DNA of 48,343 nucleotides from Bacteroidota bacterium (GCA_029561305.1 JAKQJG010000043.1:1-48343), one strand, 5' to 3'; counted from the first letter of the stretch, positions 36,472-45,553 are shown. Notes: a model not told the origin generated them from the letters alone. Numbers and translations are program-made.

Positions 36472-39374
36472 TTCCCTTTATTGTAAAGATTTGCCGGGTC
36501 AAAATACTTTTTCTTAAAATCCGGTGGAATCGTTTTACTGCGTTTGTATTCAGCCAGTATCTCTGCTGTAAACGGGTTCCATCCATAGAGGGTTTCTCCC
36601 CCTCTTTTTGATCTTACTTTTATGATGATTCTCCTGTTGTCCTTTGCATCATTGGTAAAAGTGGCGTTCACCACATCCAGCAGGTTTTTCTCCGGCAGTA
36701 TATTGCCGGATAATTTTTTATCAGGTTTGGGCATATTATCATCCAGCTCATATACCACCACCCGGCTTCTTTTTGCGGCAGCTAATAAAAAATACCGTTT
36801 TTCTCCAGCAACTGTATAACTGAAGAATTGTATGGCGGTGATAGCAGAACCCAGCGTGTTTTCAAAAACAGGTTGATTTCTTATGTTTGTATGATACTCT
36901 ACGTAACCAATATCACCGGTTTCCAGACCAAAATAGATGATCTTTTTTTCACTGTTGTAATCAAGTGCCGTTACCTGTGCCCCAAGCGGAATTTTGCTTT
37001 CTTCTATCAGTGTGTTACCGGTGTTTTTATAAACATAAATCCAGTTATCTGTGGTGGAGCAAATGATAAGGCCGCTGCTTTTATCAACAGTGAAGGCGAT
37101 GATCTTTCCTTTACAGCTTTTACTTACTTTTTTGTAATCAGCGTTGCTGCTGTCGGGTTCATTTTTGAAACGGCCTGCGTAAGTTGTTTTATCAAAAACA
37201 GTCCGCCTGGTTTTGCTGTTGCTGGTGATTGTTTCAAAACAAGCGTATGTTTTTTCATACAGGTCATTATTAAAATACAGCCGCTCTCTCAATGCATTGT
37301 AATCATCCTTTGCCTTTTTATCTTTAATAGCATCGATCAATGGCCGTAAACTGTCGAGATGATTACAATAGGCTATCAGTTTATAGTCGAAAGAGTCTTT
37401 CTCGATCTTAATTTTATTAGTGGCGCCTTCACGGATCAGCCTGGCATATTCGTTTGCGGCTATCTTTAAATTCTGATAAGCCACTTTATCTCTTTGTATC
37501 TGCGCCACCGCTGCAATGGAATCTGATATTTTCCGCTGGCGCTGTGCCACTGCTGCACTGTCTTTTGCAATATCACGCTGCAGTTTGGCAGCCTCTGCGC
37601 TGTCACTGGCTATCTTACGTTGCTCTTTGGCTACAGCTGCACTGTCATTGGCAGTTTGTGCATTTAATTCTGCAATACCTTTTAGCCGTTCTGCTTCTTT
37701 TCTTAATTTGTTAGCTTCTGCTGCATTCTTTTCTGCCTTGGCTGCGTTTTGTTTTGCCTTAATTGCATTTTGTTTATTCTCTTCTGAAAGATTGTAATAC
37801 CTGAATCCAAAAATGATAGCGCCAGCCAATATTACCGACATTACAAACAACATGGCTGTGATGCGTTTTTGCCTGGCTGCTTTCTTTTCTAATTCAAGAC
37901 GTTGCCCGGTTTCCGCTTTTTCCTTTTCCTTTTCCAGTATGTCTTCATCATGACTTGTTTTAAGGTACTGCATTGTTTTTACAAAATCGCCCTTGTAACC
38001 TTCGGCCCATTTTGCAGTTGGTTTATTCTCATTTTGCCATTTCAAAGCGATAGCCAGTTCAGGGTCTTTAAGCCAGCCCCTTTGCCCCTGTTCTTTTAAC
38101 TCCTGAGAATTAGCAAGGCGCATAAACAGATCTCCGCTACGCCCCTCTTCTATCGTCCATTTTACAAGCTCATCCCACACACGCATGAGGCTTTCATGAG
38201 AAATATCAATGATAGAGTCATCATGCAATTCCACATGCGGTGGTGGCATTAAAAAAGTGCGGCCCGGCTTTCGGAAAGTTTCTATGGATTTGCAAATTTC
38301 ATCCCTTGTGCTTCCTGTAAGTAACATCAAATCGGCAATACTCCTTGGCCTGCGGGTTCCTCTTTTATCCGCTGCTTTATCTGTGAGTGCCTTGAACATC
38401 AATTCGCATATTTTTTGCTCCTTTCCTGCTGATAGTTCATTGTAGGCTTCATTGGCATGTATTGACAGGGCATTGCTCATAGTGCCTATCTTTTCATAGT
38501 CTTCAAAGTCAATAGGTGTATCATGTTGCCCCCTGTCATACCATTCCTGCCAGGTCCGCATCATGGCATGTTGCAGTATCGGCAGCTGGTCTGTATCATT
38601 ATTTACATCATTCAATAACCTGGTTACCAGCCGTTGGCTGATAGTGGCACCACTAACGGCAACGGGCCCTGTAATGGCCTCCCGTATCTCTTCACGTGTC
38701 ATTCTTGGAACCAGGTATTGTCCTTCATTTATTGCTTCGGGTAATCCACGAAACTCTGCACAGTCGCCTAGAAAGTCTGCACGCATGGTAAGTAATACAT
38801 AAATGGGATAGGTTGCCTGCTGAGCGGCTGTTAGCAGTATTTGCACAAAATGCATGGCATCACTTTGACCCAGCCGGTTTTCTTTTTCGTACTTACTGAA
38901 ACGAAACAATTCTTCAAACTGGTCCACCACCACCAATAAACTTTCATTCCCGGGTAAATGAGCGTCTTTATATACTTGTACCAAACCATTTTCACTTCGG
39001 CGCAAGCTGGCTTCAATAATTGATTCCAGCGGAATATCACTGTCGGGCTTTTTATGAAATAAAGCTCCTTCGGCTGCAAGCTCCCTGGTAAGATAACCAA
39101 TGGGATTTTCGCCTGGCTGCATTAAAGCCACCCGCCAGTTGCTGCCAACTTTCATAAATCCGCTGTAAACAGAGGGCAATAACCCAGATTTTACCAGGGA
39201 GGATTTACCGCTGCCCGAAGCTCCGATAACAGCAAGAAAACGGCTGTCGCTTAATTTTTTAAGCAACTCATCAATCTGCTTACCCCTGCCAAAAAACAGG
39301 TAGTCTTCCGTTTCTTCGAAAGACCTTAGCCCTACAAAGGGATTAGCCAATTGAGCAACAGCAGTATTACTCAT
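36468..39374 (-). CDS. Membrane-spanning STAND-family NTPase (nSTAND1-like) with coiled coil
   Basis: A 968-residue signal-transducing ATPase. Walker A GASGSGKSS is at residues 51-59 and Walker B VVVDQFEELF (Asp151, Glu154-155) shows the DQFEEL signature of nSTAND1. The conserved arm motif DISHESLMRVW is at 390-400. A positively charged segment (RQKR) precedes a single membrane helix at about 505-524, then a long coiled coil of KDSAAVAQ-type repeats (530-645), then a beta-rich part to the end (about 750-960, possibly a propeller-like sensor). By the positive-inside rule the NTPase is cytoplasmic and the coiled coil and C-terminus are periplasmic. In this family ligand binding drives oligomerisation and activates an effector. 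It overlaps the TIR gene by eight bases and the Ig-like gene by four. Confidence 0.92.
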   Translation of the reverse strand: MSNTAVAQLANPFVGLRSFEETEDYLFFGRGKQIDELLKKLSDSRFLAVIGASGSGKSSLVKSGLLPSVYSGFMKVGSNWRVALMQPGENPIGYLTRELAAEGALFHKKPDSDIPLESIIEASLRRSENGLVQVYKDAHLPGNESLLVVVDQFEELFRFSKYEKENRLGQSDAMHFVQILLTAAQQATYPIYVLLTMRADFLGDCAEFRGLPEAINEGQYLVPRMTREEIREAITGPVAVSGATISQRLVTRLLNDVNNDTDQLPILQHAMMRTWQEWYDRGQHDTPIDFEDYEKIGTMSNALSIHANEAYNELSAGKEQKICELMFKALTDKAADKRGTRRPRSIADLMLLTGSTRDEICKSIETFRKPGRTFLMPPPHVELHDDSIIDISHESLMRVWDELVKWTIEEGRSGDLFMRLANSQELKEQGQRGWLKDPELAIALKWQNENKPTAKWAEGYKGDFVKTMQYLKTSHDEDILEKEKEKAETGQRLELEKKAARQKRITAMLFVMSVILAGAIIFGFRYYNLSEENKQNAIKAKQNAAKAEKNAAEANKLRKEAERLKGIAELNAQTANDSAAVAKEQRKIASDSAEAAKLQRDIAKDSAAVAQRQRKISDSIAAVAQIQRDKVAYQNLKIAANEYARLIREGATNKIKIEKDSFDYKLIAYCNHLDSLRPLIDAIKDKKAKDDYNALRERLYFNNDLYEKTYACFETITSNSKTRRTVFDKTTYAGRFKNEPDSSNADYKKVSKSCKGKIIAFTVDKSSGLIICSTTDNWIYVYKNTGNTLIEESKIPLGAQVTALDYNSEKKIIYFGLETGDIGYVEYHTNIRNQPVFENTLGSAITAIQFFSYTVAGEKRYFLLAAAKRSRVVVYELDDNMPKPDKKLSGNILPEKNLLDVVNATFTNDAKDNRRIIIKVRSKRGGETLYGWNPFTAEILAEYKRSKTIPPDFKKKYFDPANLYNKGK

Positions 39375-40956
39375 GGCCTGGCAAGTTTACACGTTGGATA
39401 AAGGTGGAAAACAGATCTGCACTGAAGCCGTTGATGCCATTGATAACCTGGAGGTCGATGGCTTTGAAAGTTCCCTTATCATTATCTGCGGGGCCGGCAA
39501 TGTAAACAGCTTTATCCAGCAGTGGTTTTGTGCGTCCCAAAGCCGGCAGGCGCATCAGGTCGCTTTTCATACTGCCCGCCCAGCGGTAATTGGCCGCACC
39601 GTAATAAATGATCACCGCATCACAGATCTTCAGGTTGTCGAGATGTGCCTGGCGCAGTTGTGCCTGGTCACCATCAAAAAGCGGAAGCAATATCTCATGT
39701 CCATTGTCATTCACCAAATCTTCTATAGGCCTTGTATGATCCAGATCCCGTTGATCACATATGAGGTAAACCAGCTTTGGACCATCCCGCTTTGCAGTTA
39801 ATGATACACCCAATGGAATGCCAGCAGTATATTTCTTTGCTTTTTCTTCGGCTTCTCTCTTTGCATCTTCCTTTGCTTTTTCTTCGGCTGCCAACCTTCT
39901 TATCGTGTCAAAGATGGCCTGCTTTAATTCTTCCAGCGGGCCTTCCAGGATATCAGCCCCCTTTTGATATGCCGGATTTGTTTTAAGTTCTTCTATAAAA
40001 CTTTTTTGCTGCTCCAGCATTTTTGGATTGATAGCGGCATTGACTTCAGCAGGCGGTGTCCATATAAGCCGGCTTAGGTTCCCCGTTTCACTTTTTTGTG
40101 CCGCTATTTCATTTTGCAAAATTACCGTTGATTTGTCTGCACCTTCAGGCTGGGCAGCATAGTTGGTAGTGCTGATAAGGTGTACAGACAAGATACTTTC
40201 ATCCAGATATTTTTCCACTTCTTCCGTGTACCGGTTGATTACGTTGGGCAAATTTTTAGCGGGCAATACTGCAAAGCCACCCTCCTGCAACTCACGGGCA
40301 AGATTATCCCTGTATATCTGCAGATCATACGTGGTTTCGGCCAGGTATATTTTCTTTTTTTCAACGTCACTTTTACCGGAACTGTTTAGCTTTTTGATCA
40401 GGTTGGCCATGTCCTGAACCACATCCTCCAGCTTGTTCATGTATTCCTGCTTGATCTTATTATCTACCCAGCTGCCCCTGCTCAGTTCTTTAAATTTTCC
40501 AGTAGCCGTATCCTGGATGTAAAATTTATAGTCCAGTATTTCGTCAAATATTTTAGATATGCCATCAGGTAAATGCGCTATCACATCCCTGTCCACCGGC
40601 GTTTTCATGATCTTGAATATTCTTGATTTGTTTCCGATGCTGACACCACCATTTTCCGCAGCGGCTTTATAAAAAGCTCCCAGTTCCCGCCTGCACCAGT
40701 CAGAACTGAGGTACCGTGGTGTAATGACAGAAACCATTATTTTTAACAGGGGCAGCTGTGATTCAATTTCAGGTGCAAACACTTCATTGCCACTGAGCTT
40801 TTCGTCCCGCCAGATATTTATTTCATAGCCAATAGTTTGCTCCAGCCTTGTTTCAAGCAAACGGTGGAAATCAGATATCCAGCCTTTAGCACCCTCATCA
40901 AGCGGCTTGTCATCCAGATGAGCATAGCTGATAAAAACATCTTTTTCAGATTTCAT
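39367..40956 (-). CDS. TIR-domain protein with three TIR-like segments
   Basis: A 529-residue cytoplasmic protein; no signal or membrane segment. Domain 1 (about 5-150) is a TIR fold: DVFISYAHLDD start, RYLSSDWCRRELGAF with Glu91 at the position of the catalytic Glu in NAD-cleaving TIR domains, so NADase activity is possible. Domain 2 (about 200-350) restarts as KKIYLAETTYDLQIYRDNLA and reads as a second TIR-like Rossmann fold. A Glu/Lys/Ala helix (352-378) links it to domain 3 (393-529), starting KLVYLICDQRDLDHTRPIED and including CDAVIIYYGA, a third TIR-like fold without an evident catalytic Glu. It is the first gene of the operon and overlaps the STAND ATPase gene by eight bases (ATGAGTAA), so it is probably the effector or adaptor of that ATPase. 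Confidence 0.9.
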   Translation of the reverse strand: MKSEKDVFISYAHLDDKPLDEGAKGWISDFHRLLETRLEQTIGYEINIWRDEKLSGNEVFAPEIESQLPLLKIMVSVITPRYLSSDWCRRELGAFYKAAAENGGVSIGNKSRIFKIMKTPVDRDVIAHLPDGISKIFDEILDYKFYIQDTATGKFKELSRGSWVDNKIKQEYMNKLEDVVQDMANLIKKLNSSGKSDVEKKKIYLAETTYDLQIYRDNLARELQEGGFAVLPAKNLPNVINRYTEEVEKYLDESILSVHLISTTNYAAQPEGADKSTVILQNEIAAQKSETGNLSRLIWTPPAEVNAAINPKMLEQQKSFIEELKTNPAYQKGADILEGPLEELKQAIFDTIRRLAAEEKAKEDAKREAEEKAKKYTAGIPLGVSLTAKRDGPKLVYLICDQRDLDHTRPIEDLVNDNGHEILLPLFDGDQAQLRQAHLDNLKICDAVIIYYGAANYRWAGSMKSDLMRLPALGRTKPLLDKAVYIAGPADNDKGTFKAIDLQVINGINGFSADLFSTFIQRVNLPGHE

Positions 40957-41204
40957 ACCTGGTTAGATAATTTAATGATTGGAGAGAAGGCCGCATCATA
41001 TTCAAATACCCGATAGTACTTGTTTGTACATCAAAAACGACTGTCATACCTTGTTAATACCCTTATTAAAAATGCCTGGCAGTTTTAATTTAAAATAATT
41101 ACAAATTCTATTAGGGGATAAAAACGGAAAGCATAATTTCCACGGGAAGGGAATGAACAATTGATTTGCATCTAAAATTAATTGATATGTCATTCAAAAC
41201 CAAT
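40957..41204. other. Intergenic region upstream of the TIR/STAND operon
   Basis: No coding region is supported. No exact TAnnTTTG element was found on the minus strand; GGTATTTG near 41005 (minus strand, about 50 bases before the start) with a TTTG upstream is the closest match and is weak. Together with the following repeats it separates the operon from the divergent glycosyltransferase. Confidence 0.4.
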
Positions 41205-41244
41205 AGTGTTTTCACGGTATTTTACCAGTGTTTTCACGGTATTT
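41205..41244. repeat. Tandem 18-bp direct repeat with 22-bp period (candidate activator sites)
   Basis: AGTGTTTTCACGGTATTT occurs exactly twice, at 41205-41222 and 41227-41244. The 22-base period equals about two helical turns, so both copies face the same side of DNA. They sit about 60 and 82 bases before the predicted transcription start of the glycosyltransferase, a position typical of activator sites. Confidence 0.65.
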
Positions 41245-41281
41245 CGGTCCACACTTCAACAACTATGAAATCATATATTCC

Positions 41282-41289
41282 TATTTTTG
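41282..41289 (+). promoter_or_regulatory. Predicted -7 element of the glycosyltransferase gene (TATTTTTG)
   Basis: An exact TAnnTTTG match 21 bases before the TTG start codon, giving a very short leader. No good -33 element is present at 19-20 bases upstream, which fits a promoter that needs an activator bound at the tandem repeats. Confidence 0.5.
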
Positions 41290-41309
41290 CCCATAAATAA
41301 TATTTCGCC

Positions 41310-42059
41310 TTGATACTCGGAAAAAAATTAGTCGTCGTTCTGCCGGCATACAATGCTGCTAAAACCATTGAGCAAACCTATCGGGAGATCCCCTTTGACA
41401 TAGTGGATGATGTGATACTGGTGGATGACCGCAGCAGCGACAATACGGTGGAAGTGGCAGGCAGGCTACATATCAAACATATAGTACAGCATGAAAAAAA
41501 CAAAGGCTATGGCGGCAATCAGAAAAGCTGCTACAATAAAGCAAGGGAAATTGGCGCCGATATCGTGATCATGCTCCACCCCGATTATCAATATACACCC
41601 AAGCTGATACACAGCATGAGCTACCTGATAGCGGAGGGTTTGTACCCTGTAGTGTTTGGTTCCAGGATACTAGGTAAAGGAGCGTTAAAAGGTGGCATGC
41701 CCTGGTATAAATATGTGGCCAACCGTATGCTGACACTTTTTCAAAATACCCTGATCGATCAAAAATTATCCGAGTACCACACCGGCTACCGGGCTTTTTC
41801 AAGAGAAGTGCTGGATGCAATCCCCTACGAATTAAACTCTGATGATTTTATTTTCGACAACCAGATGGTGGCGCAAATTTTTTATGCAGGTTTTGAAATT
41901 GCAGAGATCACTTGTCCTACCAAATATTTTGACGACGCATCTTCCATTAATTTAAGCCGCAGTGCCGTTTATGGCTTGGGTGTGTTGAAAGTCAGTTTGC
42001 AATACCGTCTTGCTAAATGGGGCTTATCCAAACCCGCTTATCTCGGCAAGCGTTTATAA
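41310..42059 (+). CDS. Family 2 glycosyltransferase (polyprenyl-phosphate sugar synthase-like)
   Basis: A 249-residue GT-A enzyme that transfers a sugar from a nucleotide donor, in this subgroup often to a polyprenyl phosphate. The start is TTG 41310: the frame is closed by TAA at 41298 and has no ATG until well inside the conserved fold. Motifs: VVVLPAYNAAKTIEQTY at the N-terminus, DDVILVDDRSSDNT (Asp39-Asp40), KNKGYGGNQKSCYNKA, and the metal-binding MLHPDYQYTP (Asp92). A distal YHTGYRAFSREVL segment matches the acceptor region. No membrane helix is seen, so it is cytosolic or peripheral. It is convergent with a GT39-type transferase, which could use the lipid-linked sugar it makes; their coding 3' ends overlap by 22 bases. 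Confidence 0.9.
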   Translation: MILGKKLVVVLPAYNAAKTIEQTYREIPFDIVDDVILVDDRSSDNTVEVAGRLHIKHIVQHEKNKGYGGNQKSCYNKAREIGADIVIMLHPDYQYTPKLIHSMSYLIAEGLYPVVFGSRILGKGALKGGMPWYKYVANRMLTLFQNTLIDQKLSEYHTGYRAFSREVLDAIPYELNSDDFIFDNQMVAQIFYAGFEIAEITCPTKYFDDASSINLSRSAVYGLGVLKVSLQYRLAKWGLSKPAYLGKRL

Positions 42060-43678
42060 AAATAAAATCCATTGCTGTTGTATAAAAAAACAGCATCGGT
42101 AATTTCCTTTTCTAATTGAGCCCTGCCTTCCTGGCGGGAAGAAATATAAACAGGCTTGTCAATATTGCCTTTGAGCAGCCATTCTTTATCAGCATATTTT
42201 TTATTGGCATGGGGCTTTGCTTCGCCATAAAAAAACAAGGTGTACGATAAGTAATTGTAGGTGGCCATATAACAATCTTCCCTGGCATGGCTTTTAAAAA
42301 ATTCAATATTGGCCCGCTGGCTATATCCTTCAATTCTTTTTATTAAAAAGAATAAAGTCACTTGTGTGTAAACAGCTGCACCAATAAACAAAATATGTAT
42401 GGCGCTGCCTGTCCTGCCTTTTTTTATCCAGAAAAAAAACAAGGCCAATACAAATACCAGCAGTAAACCGGGTAAAAATTCCCAGCCACTCCAGTGAATG
42501 GTTGCCTGAAGGTTTTCCACAGCAAATGGATCCTGTGCCAGCAAGGGTTTTAACTGGTCAATGTTTTGTCCAAACCAGGCAAAGGCAAAAGGTGCAATCA
42601 AAAAAGGCAACCCACTTACAACCAACAGTACTTTCATCCAGCCTTTTAATAGCCATTTTTTATGGTGGATATTGTACAAACTAACTGCCGCTAAAAAAGC
42701 CAGGGGAAAATAACAGAGCGAAGAATAGTGAACGATCTTTGTTTTTACAACGGTAAATAAAATCAATACCACCCAAAATAACACCGCCATCCAGGTTTTA
42801 AAATCTGCAAAATTCTTATCTTCTTTTTCCTTTTTAAAAAAAGTCTGTATACAAAAAACACTGGCAGGAAAACAACCAAAGAACAGGACGATAAAATGAT
42901 AGAGAAAAAATCCACCATGACCAGCATCGGCTGTTGTAAGCAGTTCCCATTGGCGAATGGTAAACTCCGTGATAAATTTATTTCCGTTCTGCAGGTAATT
43001 GATACCCACCCAAAGACCTGTTACAAACAAAGCAGTACATCCAAATACAATCAACTGCGGCCAACTGATAAACATCCTGAACTTTTGCATGGCCCAATAC
43101 ACGAAAAAGGTAAGGCCGGTTACCAGCAATGCCACAGGACCTTTAGTCAAAATGGCAAGCCCGAGAAAAGCTCCACCAGCAATCAGCATCAGTATATTGG
43201 ACCCGCTTGCTTGTTTTTTCCAGGATGCCTGAATGAGACAGTAAATAGAAGTGAAAATGAAAAAATTAAACCATGGATCGATGATGCCGGATTTAAAATA
43301 CAAATGCGGCAATATGGTTCCAAAGTACACTAACGTAAACAAGAACCCGAATTGCTGGTTTTTTACTTTCTTACCAATAGTATACAAAAAAGGAAGTACC
43401 AGCAAGCCCAGCAAGGCATTGGGAAAACGGGCGGCAAACTCATTGATGCCAAATATTTTCATGCTGGCCGCTTGCAGCCAAAAAAACAGCGGAGGCTTTT
43501 CTGTAAAAGACTGGAAGTTGATCTGAGGTTCGCCATAGTTTCCGCTCACCACCATTTCACGGGCTATTTCTGCAAAGTTTATTTCATCCCAGTCAAATAA
43601 ATGCACATTACCCAAAAAGGGAATGAAAAATAAAGCGGCAATGATGATCCAGATAAAATTGGCAGCCCGGTAGGACAT
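42038..43678 (-). CDS. GT39/ArnT-like membrane glycosyltransferase
   Basis: A 546-residue integral membrane enzyme of the PMT/ArnT type (GT-C fold) that moves a sugar from a polyprenyl-phosphate carrier to an acceptor such as lipid A or a protein on the periplasmic side. The first extracytoplasmic loop has the catalytic acid motif LFDWDEINFAEIAREM (Asp31-Glu32) and the downstream FTEKPPLFFWLQ segment typical of the family. About eleven to thirteen hydrophobic helices follow to residue 425, then a soluble C-terminal domain. Its last 22 bases overlap the end of the GT2 gene on the opposite strand. TACTTTCG at 43702-43709 on the minus strand, one base off the -7 consensus, is a possible promoter. 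Confidence 0.92.
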   Translation of the reverse strand: MSYRAANFIWIIIAALFFIPFLGNVHLFDWDEINFAEIAREMVVSGNYGEPQINFQSFTEKPPLFFWLQAASMKIFGINEFAARFPNALLGLLVLPFLYTIGKKVKNQQFGFLFTLVYFGTILPHLYFKSGIIDPWFNFFIFTSIYCLIQASWKKQASGSNILMLIAGGAFLGLAILTKGPVALLVTGLTFFVYWAMQKFRMFISWPQLIVFGCTALFVTGLWVGINYLQNGNKFITEFTIRQWELLTTADAGHGGFFLYHFIVLFFGCFPASVFCIQTFFKKEKEDKNFADFKTWMAVLFWVVLILFTVVKTKIVHYSSLCYFPLAFLAAVSLYNIHHKKWLLKGWMKVLLVVSGLPFLIAPFAFAWFGQNIDQLKPLLAQDPFAVENLQATIHWSGWEFLPGLLLVFVLALFFFWIKKGRTGSAIHILFIGAAVYTQVTLFFLIKRIEGYSQRANIEFFKSHAREDCYMATYNYLSYTLFFYGEAKPHANKKYADKEWLLKGNIDKPVYISSRQEGRAQLEKEITDAVFLYNSNGFYFYKRLPR

Positions 43679-44181
43679 CGTAGTTATATAGGTTTTAGGA
43701 GCGAAAGTAACTACTTTGAAGAAAATAAAATGATCGCCACATCAGAACAATTGAATATAGTGTTATTCAAAAAATCAAAAACAAACAATTTATTGGGAGA
43801 ATATTCTGTTTTCAAACGGAGGTTTGATCAATAATTCAGGCCTGTCAACCATGTTACCAACTGCTTTTAGCACAGACATTGGTAATCTACATACAGCAAA
43901 ATCCAACGGTGGAAGAAATCAAATACTATCAATGGCACTTTTAACACTGGATTAAACAGCATTATCAAAAAACTCCGAACTTTAGCGTAAATGATAAAAA
44001 CTATTAAAAAGAACAGTCCTAAACGATGGACTCTGCAATACGACCCGCCAGTGTGCATAGCTGGCACATTCAGGCAAATGATAATTATATCTGCAACCGG
44101 GTCTGGCGCAACAAAGGAGGGCATATTCCCTTTTACCAATAAAGTAAAGAAATAGTTTTACTTTCCTGCATCAGTCAACAT
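43679..44181. other. Intergenic region between the GT39 and acyltransferase genes
   Basis: About 500 AT-rich bases between divergent genes. It contains a perfect AAAGTAAA-N8-TTTACTTT dyad (44141-44164), 17 bases before the acyltransferase start, and a doubtful 54-codon frame (listed separately). No RNA gene was recognised. Confidence 0.4.
43991..44155 (+). CDS. Possible small protein, 54 residues (doubtful)
   Basis: An ATG-to-TAG frame beginning MIKTIKKNSPKRWTLQYD and ending FTNKVKK, 26 bases before the acyltransferase start. Composition is plausible for a small basic protein, but there is no recognised motif, no exact promoter and no clear ribosome binding site. It may be a relic or chance frame. 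Confidence 0.22.
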   Translation: MIKTIKKNSPKRWTLQYDPPVCIAGTFRQMIIISATGSGATKEGIFPFTNKVKK

Positions 44182-45261
44182 ATGGATACATCTAACAACG
44201 CCACTCCAAAAAAATCAGAATATGTTCCCAGTCTTGATGGCGTTCGTGGCTATGCCGTATTATTAGTTTTGCTGGTGCATGGAGCCAACAGGTTTTGTAA
44301 AGGCGGCTGGATTGGTGTTGATCTTTTTTTTGTCATTAGTGGCTATCTTATAACTTCATTATTGATTGGTGAATATGAAAAACACCACACCATATCCCTT
44401 AAGAAATTCTATGCCCGCCGTTTTTTAAGACTGTTTCCTGTATTGATCGCAGGGATTTTATTGGCAAACATTTTATGGAATTATAGCGGCTTCACCCCGG
44501 AAGGTCGTATCAAAGCAACCCTTTCGGCATTATTTTACTATATTAATTTCCAGCAGGATACTTACAGTAATCTCCGTCACCTGTGGTCGCTTGCTGTAGA
44601 AGAGCATTTTTATATGTTTTGGCCACTAACCTGTTTATATTTTTTATTCCGCATTGACTATAAAAAAAAGCTGTGGTTTGTTATGGGGGTATTGCTGGCT
44701 GTTACAGCATTTAGATTATACCTGAGTTATTTTCCAATTGACTGGGGATGGTTGCATATGGACAGTTACCGTTCTACATTCTCCAGAATTGATTGCATAT
44801 TATTAGGTGTTATAATGGCGATTGTATTTGCAGAAGCGAAGAAAAGGAACCGCCATTTCATCCGGCACCAGAATGATAATGCCTTATTAATAATATACGT
44901 CAGCTTATTTATGGCAGTATTGTTTTGGGTACGTGATACTTCAGTCTATTTATTAAGTGGCGGTTTTATTTTAACCAACCTGTTGTGCGGCGTCGCAGTT
45001 TTATTTGCAGTACAACACCCCGAACACTCTTTTTTTTCAAACAAAACGATCGTATGGATTGGGCGAAGGTCATATGGTATCTATGTATATCATTACCCCA
45101 TCTTCTTCCTGTTCAATTTTAAAAATGGCGGACATGACATAAAAAGTTATGTATTGATCACACTGCTGCGATTGGGACTTACATTTATTATAGCGGCCCT
45201 CTCATTTAAATATATTGAGCAACCGGTACTCAATTATAAGAAGCGCTTCGAGGTAAATTAG
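44182..45261 (+). CDS. Acyltransferase 3 family protein (OafA/YrhL-like)
   Basis: A 359-residue integral membrane O-acyltransferase that adds acetyl or other acyl groups to cell-surface polysaccharides. The N-terminus has the family signature YVPSLDGVRGYAVLLVLLVH (His33 as the catalytic base candidate), then GGWIGVDLFFVISGYLIT, and the RHLWSLAVEEHFYMFWP motif near residue 135. About ten membrane helices are visible. The C-terminus ends soon after the last helix (YIEQPVLNYKKRF), so there is no SGNH domain. It lies near the GT2 and GT39 genes; with them it suggests a small envelope-glycan decoration locus. It is not in an operon; the upstream gene is divergent. Confidence 0.93.
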   Translation: MDTSNNATPKKSEYVPSLDGVRGYAVLLVLLVHGANRFCKGGWIGVDLFFVISGYLITSLLIGEYEKHHTISLKKFYARRFLRLFPVLIAGILLANILWNYSGFTPEGRIKATLSALFYYINFQQDTYSNLRHLWSLAVEEHFYMFWPLTCLYFLFRIDYKKKLWFVMGVLLAVTAFRLYLSYFPIDWGWLHMDSYRSTFSRIDCILLGVIMAIVFAEAKKRNRHFIRHQNDNALLIIYVSLFMAVLFWVRDTSVYLLSGGFILTNLLCGVAVLFAVQHPEHSFFSNKTIVWIGRRSYGIYVYHYPIFFLFNFKNGGHDIKSYVLITLLRLGLTFIIAALSFKYIEQPVLNYKKRFEVN

Positions 45262-45553
45262 GAAGACGCAGTTCGCCCCTTCCCGTGTACGTTATATAAA
45301 AAGTGCCAGTTGTTAAATCAGCGCCTGTTGCAAAAGGTATAGGAGGAATGACTGACCTGCCACAGGCAGGAAAATACAGCCTACATCACTGGCTGACGTT
45401 ACTTTAATACAGTATGGTTACCGAAAAATGTATATAGCCGCATACAAGTCCACATATAAGATACTGCAGGTCATTCTCTCGTTGCGGTACACTTTTTCGG
45501 ATGCCTGCATTCTAATATGTGGTCGGGTTTAAATAAAATGAAATCGGGCTCCT
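45262..45553. other. Intergenic region between convergent acyltransferase and FG-GAP genes
   Basis: Just under 300 bases without coding potential. A CCTGCC-ACA-GGCAGG hairpin (45356-45370) followed by AAAA lies near its middle and could serve as a weak bidirectional terminator. Confidence 0.4.

Noticed and set aside
43867-44139. Minus-strand frame of 90 codons in the GT39-acyltransferase gap
   Set aside because: Hydrophobic but without motif, promoter or ribosome site; overlaps the opposite-strand candidate small frame, and both are probably chance.
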